Part shown: positions 25,138 through 36,385 of the stretch, piece by piece | How positions within the stretch are numbered: position 1 is the first letter of the stretch | Layout of the letters: every line of letters begins with the position of its first letter | Assembly: GCA_001986395.2 (NCBI GenBank) | Contig: MQVO02000086.1 | Coordinates: 1 to 42,661, forward strand | Source of the DNA: Irpex lacteus | Taxonomy: Eukaryota > Basidiomycota > Agaricomycetes > Polyporales > Irpicaceae | Reading direction: 5' to 3' | Length of the DNA stretch: 42,661 bases | Program-made: the position numbers and the translations under genes | The notes under the pieces: model-generated | The model's database searches: none | Told to the model about the DNA's origin: nothing | What the model saw: only the letters and a program-made list of their open reading frames with translations

Positions 25138-27395
25138 TCATGACGATTCTTCCAGGAAGAAGTAGTTTCCGGAGGCTATATCGCGAGAGAAATCAGAAAT
25201 GAGAGACACAATGTTGAGAAAAGAATTGAAGATAACGTACCCTTCTGCTCGCGATCCTTGATACTGTTGAGCTTGTTCACGCGAGGGCGATAGTTGGTCG
25301 GATCACGACGGAAAGTAATCTCGAGAGAGGCCAAGAACTTGTTCATTCCGGTCAGTAGGGATTGCGGTGGGGTAGCGGTCGCGGCGATAGCTGGTTTGCC
25401 CTCGAAGACAATGACACGATCGGCAAGGTAAGTGGCCATGATGAAATCGTGCTCAATAACGAAGGCGGTCTTCTTTGCGTGGAGAATGAATCTGGAGGTC
25501 GCAGTGTTAAACATCGCAAAATTGATTGCGTAATAACATTCAATTGCTTACCGTTTGATGACCTTGCTGGCAATGATACGTTGCTCTGAGTCGAGGAACC
25601 TACAAAAGTTGGTTAATCTTTACATCACAATACGAATACTGTGAGACGTACGAAGATGGCTCGTCGAGCAGATACACAGAAACGTTGGGCTTTCCGAGCG
25701 CAAGCACAATGGCAACTCGCTGCAGTTCTCCTCCGGACAGCGTCTTGACCTCCTGATCGATGATATTGTCCAAGTTCATCGGCTTCACTACATCCGTCTG
25801 GAACTGTGGGTGCATGAACGCAGCCTTGATCTGCTTCAACAGCAACATTCTGACGGTACCAGGGAACTTAGGAGAGATGGTTTGCGGCTTCAAGGACACA
25901 GCTAGTGTCTGCTTGTCGGTCTCGACATCGGGAGTATCGCCAGCAAGCAAGCGGACGAAAGTCGTCTTTCCGGTACCGTTCTCGCCCAACATGACGATGA
26001 TCTCGGAGTCAGTGAAGGTACCGGACTCGACGGTAAGCTTGAAGCCACCGAGAGTCTTGGTCATGGCTGGGTACGAGTAGTGTCGAGTCTTGTCGACGAC
26101 AAGCTCTTCGGCGGTTTCCACCATCTTGAAGGAGAGCGAGTCCTCACGGAAACGAAGGTTCTCCGTCGGAATGAAACCATCCAAGAAGATGTTGATGCCT
26201 TACCACCTCTATTAGTAACGAATTCTACAAGGAGAAGGATAGCTTCGTACCTTCACGAACGGAGTAAGGCATAGTGACGACACCATACACAGACGGCTTG
26301 CCGTAAAGACAACAGATGAAATCGGACAGATAATCAAGGACGGACAGATCATGCTCTACGGCGATGACATAGTTGCTCGGCGTCAGCAACTTGCGGATCA
26401 CTTGAGCTGCGACTAAACGTTGGCGAATATCCAGGTAACTGGACGGCTCGTCGAACATGTAACTGGTCTGGAGATAAGTTTTGGAAAGTACAAGTTGAGA
26501 CTATTCACGTACACATCTGCCCTTTGGATACAGGTCATAGCAATAGCAAATCGCTGCAGTTCTCCACCAGACAGCTGCGTGACTTCACGGGTCAGGACGT
26601 CGTTGAGCTCCAGAGCATCGCAAAGCTCTTGCTTGTTGTCAAGCTCGAGCTTCGAATCGAGCATGGTAGAGACAGTCATGCTGCCCTTGATGGCACGGGG
26701 AATGTGGTCGACGTATTGTGGCTTGATGAGAGCCTTTAGGTTATCCTCGAGTACCTTGGTAAAATAGTTTTGCAGCTCTGAGCCACGGAAGTACTTGAGG
26801 ATTTCTTGCCAATCGGGGGGATCATCGTAACGGCCGAGATTGGGCTTAAGCTTGCCAGCAAGAATTTTCAAGGCGGTGCTCTTTCCGATACCGTTAGTAC
26901 CGACAAGTCCCAAGACCTGTCCTGGACGAGGGGTGGGCAGTCGATGGAGCTTGAAAGCGTTCGCCGTGTATCGATGAGTGACCTGAGAATCCAAGTTGGT
27001 GGGCAGGTTGATAATGGTGATGGCTTCGAAGGGACATCTATGGCGAATTGAAGAAGGTAAGCTGCTTTCTACCAAAGATCATGCACGCCTCACGCACTTC
27101 TTAACACAGATACCGCAACCAATGCAAAGGAATTCAGAGATAAACGCGATCTTGTCGGAAGGCTTCACTTCAATGCAGAGCTTGCCTGTTCATACAGCTT
27201 TAGTCACAGCACGCCAACAGCCTTTCGCCAGACATACCCATCTTCACGACCGGGCAAGACTACAACCACTTTCGTCAATCCCGTTTGATTTAACGATCAG
27301 ATTACGGCCCTCACCTTCTTGCATTCTTGAGCGCATCGCTTAGGCTTGCAGCGATTGGCGTCGACGATAGCTATACGAGTGATTTTGTCTGCCAT
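25138..27395 (-). CDS. RLI1: ABCE1/Rli1, ribosome recycling factor ATPase
   Basis: Rli1 is an essential cytosolic iron-sulphur ABC protein that splits ribosomes after termination and acts in initiation and ribosome export. The N-terminus [19 protein letters not shown] is followed by the two [4Fe-4S] motifs ([15 protein letters not shown] and [13 protein letters not shown]). The two ATPase domains are complete. The first has Walker [10 protein letters not shown], signature LSGGELQR, Walker B/D-loop [11 protein letters not shown] and [12 protein letters not shown]. The second has [31 protein letters not shown] and [14 protein letters not shown]. There is no membrane segment. About nine exons are seen, all with GT-AG introns. 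The end is [12 protein letters not shown]. Length is normal (about 600 residues) and the frame is intact. The gene is divergent from the isoaspartate methyltransferase gene, with 419 nt between the two starts. Confidence 0.97.
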
Positions 27396-27814
27396 AGCAA
27401 GTGATTTCGCGGAGATAGACGAATAAGAAGAAAGAGACACAGAGCAGTCTGCTCGAGTCGGTCCAAATCTTCAAATCTTTGCACGGCACCGTAGCCACGT
27501 GGCAGTAGCGCCGGGATCAGGCAGGCCAATCATATTGCCAGGATTTGGGCTTGCCCCGCTGGGCAATCGTTTGCAACTTACTCAGCAGCTCCCGACACCT
27601 TGGTTCCTTGCAATTGGGCACTTCATCTGAGGTGTACTGCTGAGACGTGACTCTTCTTGCAATCTTTTGTCGGCTCTTGTTCCTGCGGTTGACTCGACAT
27701 GGAGCAGCTATCGCGGAGAGGAGGAAGGTTTAGGAAGTTGCCTCGTTCGTGACAATCAATACACTCATAGCCGCTGTAACTCAATTTACTGCCACCATCA
27801 TCTCGATACTCAGC
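27396..27814. promoter_or_regulatory. Shared divergent promoter region of RLI1 and the isoaspartate methyltransferase gene
   Basis: The 419 nt between the two ATGs must contain both promoters and leaders. No TATA box is evident on either side, as is usual for housekeeping genes. The call is from position only. Confidence 0.5.
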
Positions 27815-28825
27815 ATGGCTTGGAGATGTACAGGAGCGACAAACGCAGAATTGATTGCCAACATGGCAAAGCACGGAATCTTTCATTCTGAACGAGTCGC
27901 GACCGTACGTCCGCTGTATTCACTGGCGTTCTTCGCAATCGTATCTTAGGCTATAACTTATACTACACTGGCGCTGTATACGTAGGCTATGAGCAAAGTC
28001 GATCGTGCGAACTACGTTCTGGATAAAGCGCACGCGTACGAGGATTCACCTCAGTCAGCCGCACAACTTACAACACTCGAGGCTCTCCCTCTGACCCATC
28101 CGCAGATTCATTGGATATGATGCCACTATATCTGCTCCTCATATGGTGTGGCTCTCGTATGTGCACGACTCGGCCGACTCTGATTGCGACTATAGCATGC
28201 ACACGCTTCAGAGCACCTCCTTCCTTATCTCAAGCCTGGTGCCAAAGTACTTGACGTAGGCTCTGGTTCGGGGTACCTCTCTGCCGTTCTTCACCGCCTT
28301 GTCGAAAGTCCGTCTGGCGCGGAAGGAAAGGTCATTGGTATTGAACATATTCCTGAGCTCGTGGACTTCGCGATTGGCAATCTCAAGAAGGACGGTCTGA
28401 GTCAGGCGTTAGAGGAGTCGAGGATCATTATGGTCGCTGGAGACGGTAGAAAGGGCTATCCTCAAGAAGGTAGGTCGGATTCCGATCTGATTTCAACTTC
28501 AGACGCTGATAATGGCGAATATAGCACCGTACGATGCTATACACGTTGGTGCAGCCGCCCCAACGCTACCAGAGCCGCTTGTAGACCAACTTGCCAGTCC
28601 TGGCCGCATGTTTATTCCGGTGGGCACTGACTCTCAAGTCATTCTGCAGGTCGACAAGGATGAGCAGGGAAACGTAACGAAGAAAGAATTGATGGATGTG
28701 ATGGTATGTGTCTTTATCTGGACCGTATATTCATCGAGTTGTCAACACTACGACCCCAGTATGTGCCTTTAACAGACAGAAAGAAGGTGGGTATCGTACA
28801 CGAGCCGCCCGTATACCCAATCTAA
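27815..28825 (+). CDS. Protein-L-isoaspartate O-methyltransferase (PIMT)
   Basis: The enzyme uses S-adenosylmethionine to methylate isoaspartyl residues in damaged proteins, starting their repair. The product begins [20 protein letters not shown], closely following the animal start MAWxSxGxxxxELIxNL. It continues with [11 protein letters not shown], the substrate-binding block [18 protein letters not shown] (spanning an intron; the exon begins HAHAS), motif [26 protein letters not shown] and [19 protein letters not shown]. It ends with [17 protein letters not shown]. Six exons are seen, and all the phases match. Length is about 240 residues, normal for the family. The frame is intact. The exon at 28096-28140 has a TCTGCTCCTCATATG end just before a GT donor. 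Confidence 0.94.
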
Positions 28826-29186
28826 CTTTTGTTCAGTAAACTTGTAGCATCATGTAAAGCCCACTGCCAGAATATGAATTATCAAACTGTACACTAGCTG
28901 AACAACGAACAACTACTAGATCCTGCCAGCTCGAAGTGTGTGTGGCTCGTAGTTGCGGAGGCGTCAAAAGTAACCATCTTCGCTCATTTGAATGTCGACT
29001 GAGATATACCTGTCAGGCTCACTCTGTAATCCGCCACGGAAGGCTGACTTCCGACGGCTGACAAGTTAGCCGCACCGTCTGCCTGTTAAAAGAGCATGAA
29101 ACTCGTACAATGCTCCTTACCTCTCTTCCCCTCATTCCACTACCTTCTCCGCTATCCTTTTGCTTTCCTCTTTGCTTTCGTTCACG

Positions 29187-30614
29187 ATGTTGACCATCGC
29201 AGTTGTTTTCTTCTCCATGCAGCTGGCTGCCCTTTCGACCCCTCTCGCCCAGGAGGCCAGCAGGATTGACATTCCCTTGACTAAGCGAAGCCCTCTCCAG
29301 GCCGACACAGTAGACCCCCAGCTTCTCCAGGAGAAGCTGACCTCAGCGATCTTGTAAGTCCCGTCATTTGCCTTCGGTATCGTGTCAAGACTGACTTTCT
29401 GCATCAGCAAATACGCCAATGGCTTGGCTGCATACAAGGCGAACACCGGCCAAGATCACCCTCTCGCAGCCGGCTTCGCCTTCCCTCCCGCTCTCAGCCC
29501 TATCACTGGCCGCACCTCCAAGGGTGCCGAACCCCTCCAAGATGACGACGGCTCCCTGTGGGAGGGAGCTATCAGTGTCGGCACTCCAGCGAAGACATAC
29601 ACTGTTCAGTTGGATACGGGAAGTAGCGATCTCTTCCTCCCCGGACCCAAATGTCAGACCTGTTCTGGCCACAAGATATACGACCCAGCGTCGAGCTCAT
29701 CGTCTATTGATCGACACCGGACGTTCAGCCTCGCATACGGAGGAGGGGACACTGTGGAGGGCGAGCAGTATCTGGATACGGTGACCATGGCTGGGCTGAC
29801 AGTACGTTCCTTGCTCCCCATTTGGCTAAGCAACCGGTGGCTGACGTCTTCGCGAATCACAGGCTAACGGCCAGACCCTCGGTGCGGCGAGTCAATACTC
29901 GAAGGGTTTCTCAGCAGCCTACTTCCCGCCAGATGGGCTGCTCGGCATGGCCTACCAATCGATATCGGATTACAACGCTCCGCCACTGTTCCAGAGTCTC
30001 GTCGCTCAGAAGCAAGTCTCACAGGCCATCTTCGCCTTCAAGCTCACTTCAAAAGGCTCGGTTTTGACTCTGGGAGGTGTAGATTCCAGTCAGTATACCG
30101 GAGCGATCACGTATGCTCCAGTTACAGAGAAGGTATGAATAATGCAGTCATACAATGAACGATCCCAGAGGCTGACAAGTCTTGTTCTGTACAGGGCTAC
30201 TGGCAAGTCAACCTTGATACGGTTTCCGTCAACGGCAAGTCTGCCGTCGGGCCTCTTCCCTCCGTCATTGACACCGGCACGACGCTCATCATCGGCGACG
30301 CCTCCCACGTCAAATCATTCTACTCCAAGATCCCAGGGAGCAAGGACGCGTCGTCAAGCGTTGGTCCTGGGTACTATACCTTCCCTTGTTCTTCGACACC
30401 GCAAGTCAGCTTCACTTTCGGCGGTCAGGCGTTCAAGATTGACCCGGGGCTGTTCAACCTTGGACGAGAGACAGTGACCTCAAGTCAATGCGTAGGAGGC
30501 ATCGTTGCATCGCCGTCGCTGCCGTTCTGGATAGTGGGGGATGTCTTCTTACAGAACGTTTACTCGGTGTACGATCTTGGGCAGAACAGGGTTGGGTTCG
30601 CGACATTGAAGTAG
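29187..30614 (+). CDS. Secreted pepsin-like aspartic protease (family A1, polyporopepsin type)
   Basis: This is a pepsin-fold endopeptidase of about 410 residues. The start at 29187 gives a hydrophobic signal peptide (MLTIAVVFFSMQLAALSTPL). A propeptide with a Kex2-like KR at about residues 33-34 follows, then the mature enzyme. The two catalytic motifs are VQLDTGSSDLFLPG and SVIDTGTTLIIG, and the flap Tyr is in FSLAYGGGDTVEG. The C-terminal part has PFWIVGDVFLQNVYSVYDL and ends RVGFATLK. Four exons are seen. The leader just before the ATG is strongly CT-rich, as in highly expressed secreted proteins. No GPI or membrane tail is present, so an extracellular role in protein digestion is likely. 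The frame is intact. It lies head-to-tail after the isoaspartate methyltransferase gene and convergent to the kinase gene. Confidence 0.94.
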
Positions 30615-30936
30615 TCCTAGTTTGTAGCGCAATGTGGAATGTTACGCTCGATTTTGATACAGCTTACTAGTGCCATGAGTGAAGCTTTGAAGCAGCACGT
30701 CAGCCGATGGAGTTCAGTCTAAGGTTATACGATATTCTGAAGACTAGAGATGTTGTTGTTGTATAAAACTAAGGTAGGCATGGCTACATTGATTAGAGTA
30801 ACTAAAAGAACGTATGAATAGTTAGTTGAGTGATAATGAGATTAGGGTAATTGTCTGTGTATGCCATCTCCATGTCGTCCATACCATCGAGCACGCCACT
30901 TCCTCCCCTTCACCTTCCATCGACCGTCGTGTGCGT

Positions 30937-33900
30937 TTAAGACATGATCCTCTGATCGAGGCTCGTCGTTACGCCGCCCATAGCGGGTGAATGCGCTCCA
31001 TCGAACGCCCACTCCTTCTTGACACGCTGACACACATGCTTGAACATTGTCAACGACCCCTTCTCCAGGATCAATGCGCTGATAGTCTCAAACCCATGGA
31101 TCCGTTCGAAGTTCGACCTTGTCCTCACCGAACTCATCTGCGAGTGGGTGCTCATCGGAGGCGACATCACCATCGCGTTCTGAGCTTGATGTCCGAGACG
31201 CGGGGTACCTGACTGCAGGTATGCCGTAGTCGAGGAGACCTCCACGCGGAATCGCACGTGCTTCTGTATCTGCGAGGAGCCATCGAAAACGTCTTCGACG
31301 CGGCACTTGAGCGCACCGCACGCGTCTTCGAAAATGACGACACCGAGCGAGTCGAGAATCTGGACGAGACGGGTACGTGTAGTCACGAGCTCTTCGACCG
31401 AGTAGAGCACATAGGATTGGACTTTCCAATGAAAGAGATTCTGGAACCAGCCCTTGAACTCTCCTACGGCCGGAGAACCAAGGAGAGAGGACTGTTGTGG
31501 GGGCGACATCAAGGTGGGAGAGCCAATCGCAGAGAACGTGGACCGTTTGTGCAGAGGAGGGGAAGCTACCAAGTCAAGTGCAGAAGCTGTACCAGTAATC
31601 GTCAATAACAGTGCTTCATCACACCGAAGGCCTAACGTACCACGGTGCTTCTTATCCTTCCTTTCCTTCTCTCTCTCCGTACCACCTGCGTAGACCACGT
31701 TGCCCATCTCCTTGCTTAGCGGAGCAATGGCAACGCTCGACCCAAAGCCTAATCCGCTGGACTGCGACTGCGACTGCTTCTTCGTTGTATTGTTCGAAAC
31801 GTTCTCTTTATCCTCAACAGTCGCCGCTCTCGCCTTCCTCGCTTCAGTCTCCCGCTGCAGTATCTCAGGGATATTCCCGAGAACGTTGCGAATCACCGGT
31901 CGTTCGGGCTGATCGATATCCATAGGCACGTACTGAGGCGACGTCGGAGAGTATACCGTGTTCATTTGGGCACGTGCCAAGTTCCAGTTCTGGGCTTGTG
32001 CGTTCACCATGCTAGCGTAGTCATCGAACGTCTTCTGCAGTTCAGCGTCGGGAACCCGCGGTGCAGTAATCATGGGCAATATCTGAGGTTGAGTAGCTTG
32101 TCTTGGCACCGGAGACTGCAGAGCGGAGGAAGTGGACATATAACCGGAAGCAGATCCAGGACCAGGGCCAGCTGAGCGTGAGCTTTGTCCGTTGGTGGCC
32201 TGAGAGAGGTTGAGAGAAGCACGGCCAGTACCAGTACCAGATGGGAGAGCAGATGCACGACGGTAGACGTGAGGAGACTGGACTTGCGGAGGAAGATTCG
32301 CCAGCACGTCCGTCATACGCATAGCATGAGAGGGCTCTGCAGAATCGGTAGACATCGAGCGAACAGCGGAACGAGCATCCCTTCGTGCTTCAGAGACGCG
32401 TTGATAGGCATCGGCCATCATCACGTCGACAGGAGATGACGTTGGTCGAGAGCGGTTCGCCCTGGGCCCAACAGGCGGAGGGAGAGAATCACGGCCAGTC
32501 GCATGCTCAGTCACAGATCTGATAGCAAGTTGAATCGGAGGGTTGGGAGAAGGGGTTCTGGAAGGTCCCACAGATGATGCACGACTAGCACGCGCAGGAA
32601 GCATATCCGCTTTTGCAGCAACTTGTGGGCGTGCGACACGGATGCGAGACTTCGGAGTAGAGTACTGCTTGGTGACGACCTTGCCCGGAGATTTGGCGAT
32701 ATCGTCCATGAGAATGCCGTGTTCTTCCATAGCACGTTCGCGATGCTTGTGCAAGAGGAAGTAAAAGGCCTTCGCGAGAGTACCCTCGCTCTCCGGACTG
32801 AGTAAGTCGGCCTTGATAGAGTCAGGATCGGCATGTCGACCCCAAATGACGCAGATGGATTGGAAGAGATCCCTATCGATGTGCAAGACCGATTGAAGTG
32901 GCTTCGCAAGCTCAGAGACAGGAGGAGCGGGAACATATGTGATACCAGGAGTGTAGCCTACTAGCCAAGGGTGCTCCAGAATCTCACTCATCTACTCGTG
33001 TGTTAGTATCACCTTTAATGTCGACAGAGAGCAACTCACGGTGATTCTCTTCTTAACGTCAACGACAAGCATACGAGCAAGAAGGTCCTTCGCCAATGGG
33101 TCGATCGAATGAGGCATCTCGTATCTTCCCGTCTTGACCTTGCTGAGCAGGACGCGAACGTTCTTGTCGTCGAAAGGCAAGCGACCAGTGAGCAAAGCGT
33201 AGAGAATCACACCACAACTCCAGATGTCCGTCGCAGTACCAGTGTACCGATGTCCATTAACGATCTCAGGGCTCGCGTAGTGAGGACTGCCACAGCTAGT
33301 TTCCAGTTGCAAAGTCGGCGGTGCGAAGGCAGCCATTCCCCAGTCAGCAATCTTGACAAGCGGAGGGTCCAGCGAGTGAATCAAGATGTTCTCCGGCTTC
33401 AGGTCGCGGTGTATAATCGAGAACGTGTGAGCATAGTTCAAACCATAGACGATCTGCTTGAAGTACCCCAACGCCTCCAGAGGCGCAAGCTTCCCACGGT
33501 TGACAAGGAAGTCGAACAGTTCGCCTCCTTCGATATACTCCAGAATGAGGTACAGTTCCTTCTCGCCTTCGTACACGTCGTAGATGCGCATAATGTTGGG
33601 ATGGTCCATAAGCTTCATCATCGTGATCTCCCTATCGATGCCCAAACGTTGTTTCTCGGTCTTCGCCTGCGACGCCTGAGATACTGCACGAGAGACAAAT
33701 GGTTGGATGGGGAGAATCTTGATGGCGGCGAGTTGGCCGGTGCGTCGATGTCTCGCAATCTTGACGTGCCCGCTCGCGCCTTTACCAACACACTCGCCGA
33801 TGATCCACGGACCAACGTATTGAGCGTCGTCGGGGTAGTCAAAGGCGCCAGATCCTGCGGCGGCCTTCTCTTTTTCCCAGCGAGTGCCGAGGGGGGCTTT

Positions 33901-33948
33901 GTACTTGACGGGGGGAGCACGAGGAGGAGCGTCGGTGACAGATGACAT
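30937..33948 (-). CDS. Ser/Thr protein kinase, Gin4/Hsl1/Cdr2 (Nim1) class with C-terminal KA1-like domain
   Basis: Kinases of this class sit at the cell cortex or septin ring and promote mitosis through Wee1. The kinase domain covers about residues 45-310, with GKGASGHVKIA (Gly loop), AAIKILPI (ATP Lys), IIHRDLKPENIL, VKIADWGMAAF (DWG in place of DFG), ETSCGSPHYASPEI (activation segment) and DIWSCGVILYALL. A long Ser/Pro/Gln-rich region follows. The end, with GWFQNLFHWKVQSYVLYSVE and the strand-rich part after it, resembles the fungal KA1 membrane-binding domain. Three exons: 33948-33040, 32991-31641 and 31586-30937, giving 969 residues. The second intron (54 nt, gtacgt...gtacag) has no stop and is a multiple of three, so its retention would give 987 residues. 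The frame is intact. Confidence 0.9.
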
Positions 33949-36291
33949 GGTAGAGTTAGCTGATAGTAGTATAGAGTAGATAAAAAGATTAGTGATGTAT
34001 ATAGAGTAGTTTGTCGTGAAATTCGTGAAAGTCAGTCGCGGACGCCGTCAAGGTCGTCGAGGTCGTTGTGGTCCAAGTCAAAGTCAACAACGGCGCTCGC
34101 CACAGAACAAGAGGTTTGGGCGTCTATAATCTTTCCCACGATACCCCAGATTCGTCATGCACTTCTTCGTCTTCGATTGATGGCTTTCGATATTCTGTCA
34201 AGTAGTCCTGCTACTGCAGAGGACATTAATATGCAGTGAGTCTCGCCCAGCGACAGTAATTTACGCGGCTGTTCGGACTGTCTTGCTTTCACATAGTTAT
34301 GTCTGTACTATATCTACATTTCGGCATCGTTTGGAACCACGTAAGACTGCATACGCAAATGCCGTATTTTCTTATCGCAATGACAGTCTAGAGCATCGCG
34401 AACTATTCGCAAACCAGACGATGGAATGTTCACAACCGACCAGTAAGCGTCCACAGCTATCGGCCCGATTTGAAGGTACTCATGAGAAAATAACCTGCAT
34501 ACTGTATGTGACCACTAATACTAGGAGCCAATAGGGCAACAACGCTGTCTGGCACTCGAGGTAGGCTAGTGGAAGTCATGGGACCCACCAGTCTCGAAAG
34601 GTAGAACGGTAGGGCACACGATAGATCATACGGACCTTTCTCACGGTCTAATTCGTAGCTCGAATTTGACTTCGTCGTCAATATGAGAACAGCCACTTAC
34701 CAGGTCTTCCGCGTCCCTGTAACGATCGGACGAAGCGGCAACCCGAAAGTATTGTGGGGAAATGGATTCTGATTCTTGGCGTGCACCCAACTCAATGGAA
34801 TCATGTACGTACATGCATCCAGTGACCTCTCACCTGACATATCGAGCCTGCCTGGAACTGCGGGGTAAAAGGGACTAAAGTCATGAGATGTGAGTTTAGG
34901 GTTGAATGAATAGCAACTTGACAGGACGAACATCGCAACCTGCGGCTTCTGAACGGTCAAATTCGCCCTCGTGATTTCGAAAATCAACTTACTTCCGTCG
35001 AGTGGGGTAAGGCACATGAACTTTTGGCTTGCTTCTCAGACGATTCAGACAGCAACAATAAGAACACATCTGCTGCAGATGAGCTCCCGACTCGAGATAG
35101 CATGGGAACTATTCGCGGACCAAATACGCCCGCTGCCTGTCATGTGTCCGACGCGAACGAGCAAACCAACCAATCGCACAACGGAATGCCTACATGTCTC
35201 CTGCTCAATTCGCTGCTTTGCTTGTGAAAAATAGGGGTGCTTACGGTCTGTCCGGTCCAAACGCCTCGGATGAGAGGCTTTATCGATCTCATCCATACGA
35301 GATGGACCAAGGCACACCATGTGGGACGCAGCACCATTGGCACTGCTTGCATCTATCGGACTGATATGTCAGAAGACAAACGTGGGTGTATCTGGCAAAG
35401 GGCGATGATAATACCCAGCGAAGTTACGACGAGCCGCGTGTGCGTCCAATCGCATGGTGTGGGGTTGGTGTTACGATGAATTTGGTGGACTCCCTTGCTT
35501 AGTACGGAAATGATTAGATTCCAAGCGTCGGATGACTTGGAGCGTGTGGGAGCGAAGCCCCTATTTTAGAGCAAGGATAGGACAAAATAAGGGAGCTAGT
35601 CAGCATGCATTAGCCTATAGGATTGTGGGATAGGGTAGGTCGCTGCGCTGGGGCCGACATGAGAGGACGGAGAAATAAATGACATCTCAATTTCATATGT
35701 TGCGGCCACCGTAATATCCACGGCTCCGGATTTTGCTCCCTTCCTGCTGTATCGACAGTTGTGCTCGTCGTACTTTCTGCTGTTGCCGTTGTGGTCCAAA
35801 GCTTGCAGAGAGGCTGGCGCAAGATGCATTCCAACAAAGGGAAGAGCTGTAAGCCACTCTGCCGTGGCTTGTCTAGAGCAACTAGAGCAATGATCTGGGC
35901 CAAGTAATGGGCGTTTATTTGCGTTATCAGGGGCTTCGCCTGCGATCTACCGGGCGCTTGATCTGGTTGTTCCGTTTGCAACCATCTAGCCCCTTTGAGC
36001 ACTGCTTTCGGAGTGCAGCCCTGGAATGTCTGGACAGAGCTCGAGCAGCGTTCGCCGACGCCGAGCAGCTCACAATTTTTGTCGACTTTGTAGAGAGCGT
36101 GACAGGCAGTGTTAGAACCGCCCGGATCGAGAACAGGCATGTCTGGCAGGTGCCCAACGATCGAGACCGTGCTCGAGAAACAGAAAAACTGAAGGCAAGC
36201 TGAGATGCTGCTTCAACTGTATCATGAACCACTTCCATATCGGCAGGCTTCTCAGAACGCCACCCACTGGGAGGCCGCTCCGCTCCTCCAC
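33949..36291. other. Gene-poor stretch upstream of the kinase and alcohol dehydrogenase genes
   Basis: About 2.3 kb. It holds the kinase promoter on the left and the alcohol dehydrogenase promoter on the right. Between them I see only short frames and one doubtful spliced locus on the minus strand (listed separately). A 176-codon ATG-started minus-strand frame at 35610-36140 overlaps the alcohol dehydrogenase upstream region; its composition shows no recognisable domain, so I do not call it a gene. Confidence 0.4.
34457..35350 (-). other. Possible spliced gene of unknown type, low confidence
   Basis: On the minus strand there are four canonical-looking donors in a row: gtaagcacc near 35257, gtaagttg near 34988, gtgagagg near 34836 and gtaagtgg near 34700. 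Plausible acceptors follow, for example ccgttcag near 34948 and gagaaag near 34637. Protein-like pieces include ASHMVCLGPSRMDEIDK and PFPHNTFGLPLRPIVTG. I could not join the pieces into one frame without stops, and I recognise no family. It may be a decayed gene, a non-coding spliced transcript or chance. Confidence 0.2.
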
Positions 36292-36298
36292 TATAAAT
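36292..36298 (+). promoter_or_regulatory. TATA box of the alcohol dehydrogenase gene
   Basis: The motif tataaat is 94 nt upstream of the ATG at 36386 and is followed by a CT-rich leader. This is the classic layout of a highly expressed fungal glycolytic or fermentative gene. Confidence 0.75.
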
Positions 36299-36385
36299 AC
36301 TGCCTCCTTCCTGCGTCTGCTTTCTTCATCCTCACCCACCAACTTCCATCCCAACCAGGTCCACAAAAACCTCTCTCGCCCACAA

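Noticed and set aside
35610..36140. 176-codon ATG-started open frame on the minus strand
   Set aside because: It overlaps the alcohol dehydrogenase upstream region, shows no domain, signal or conserved block, and one frame of this length is plausible by chance in 43 kb of six-frame sequence.
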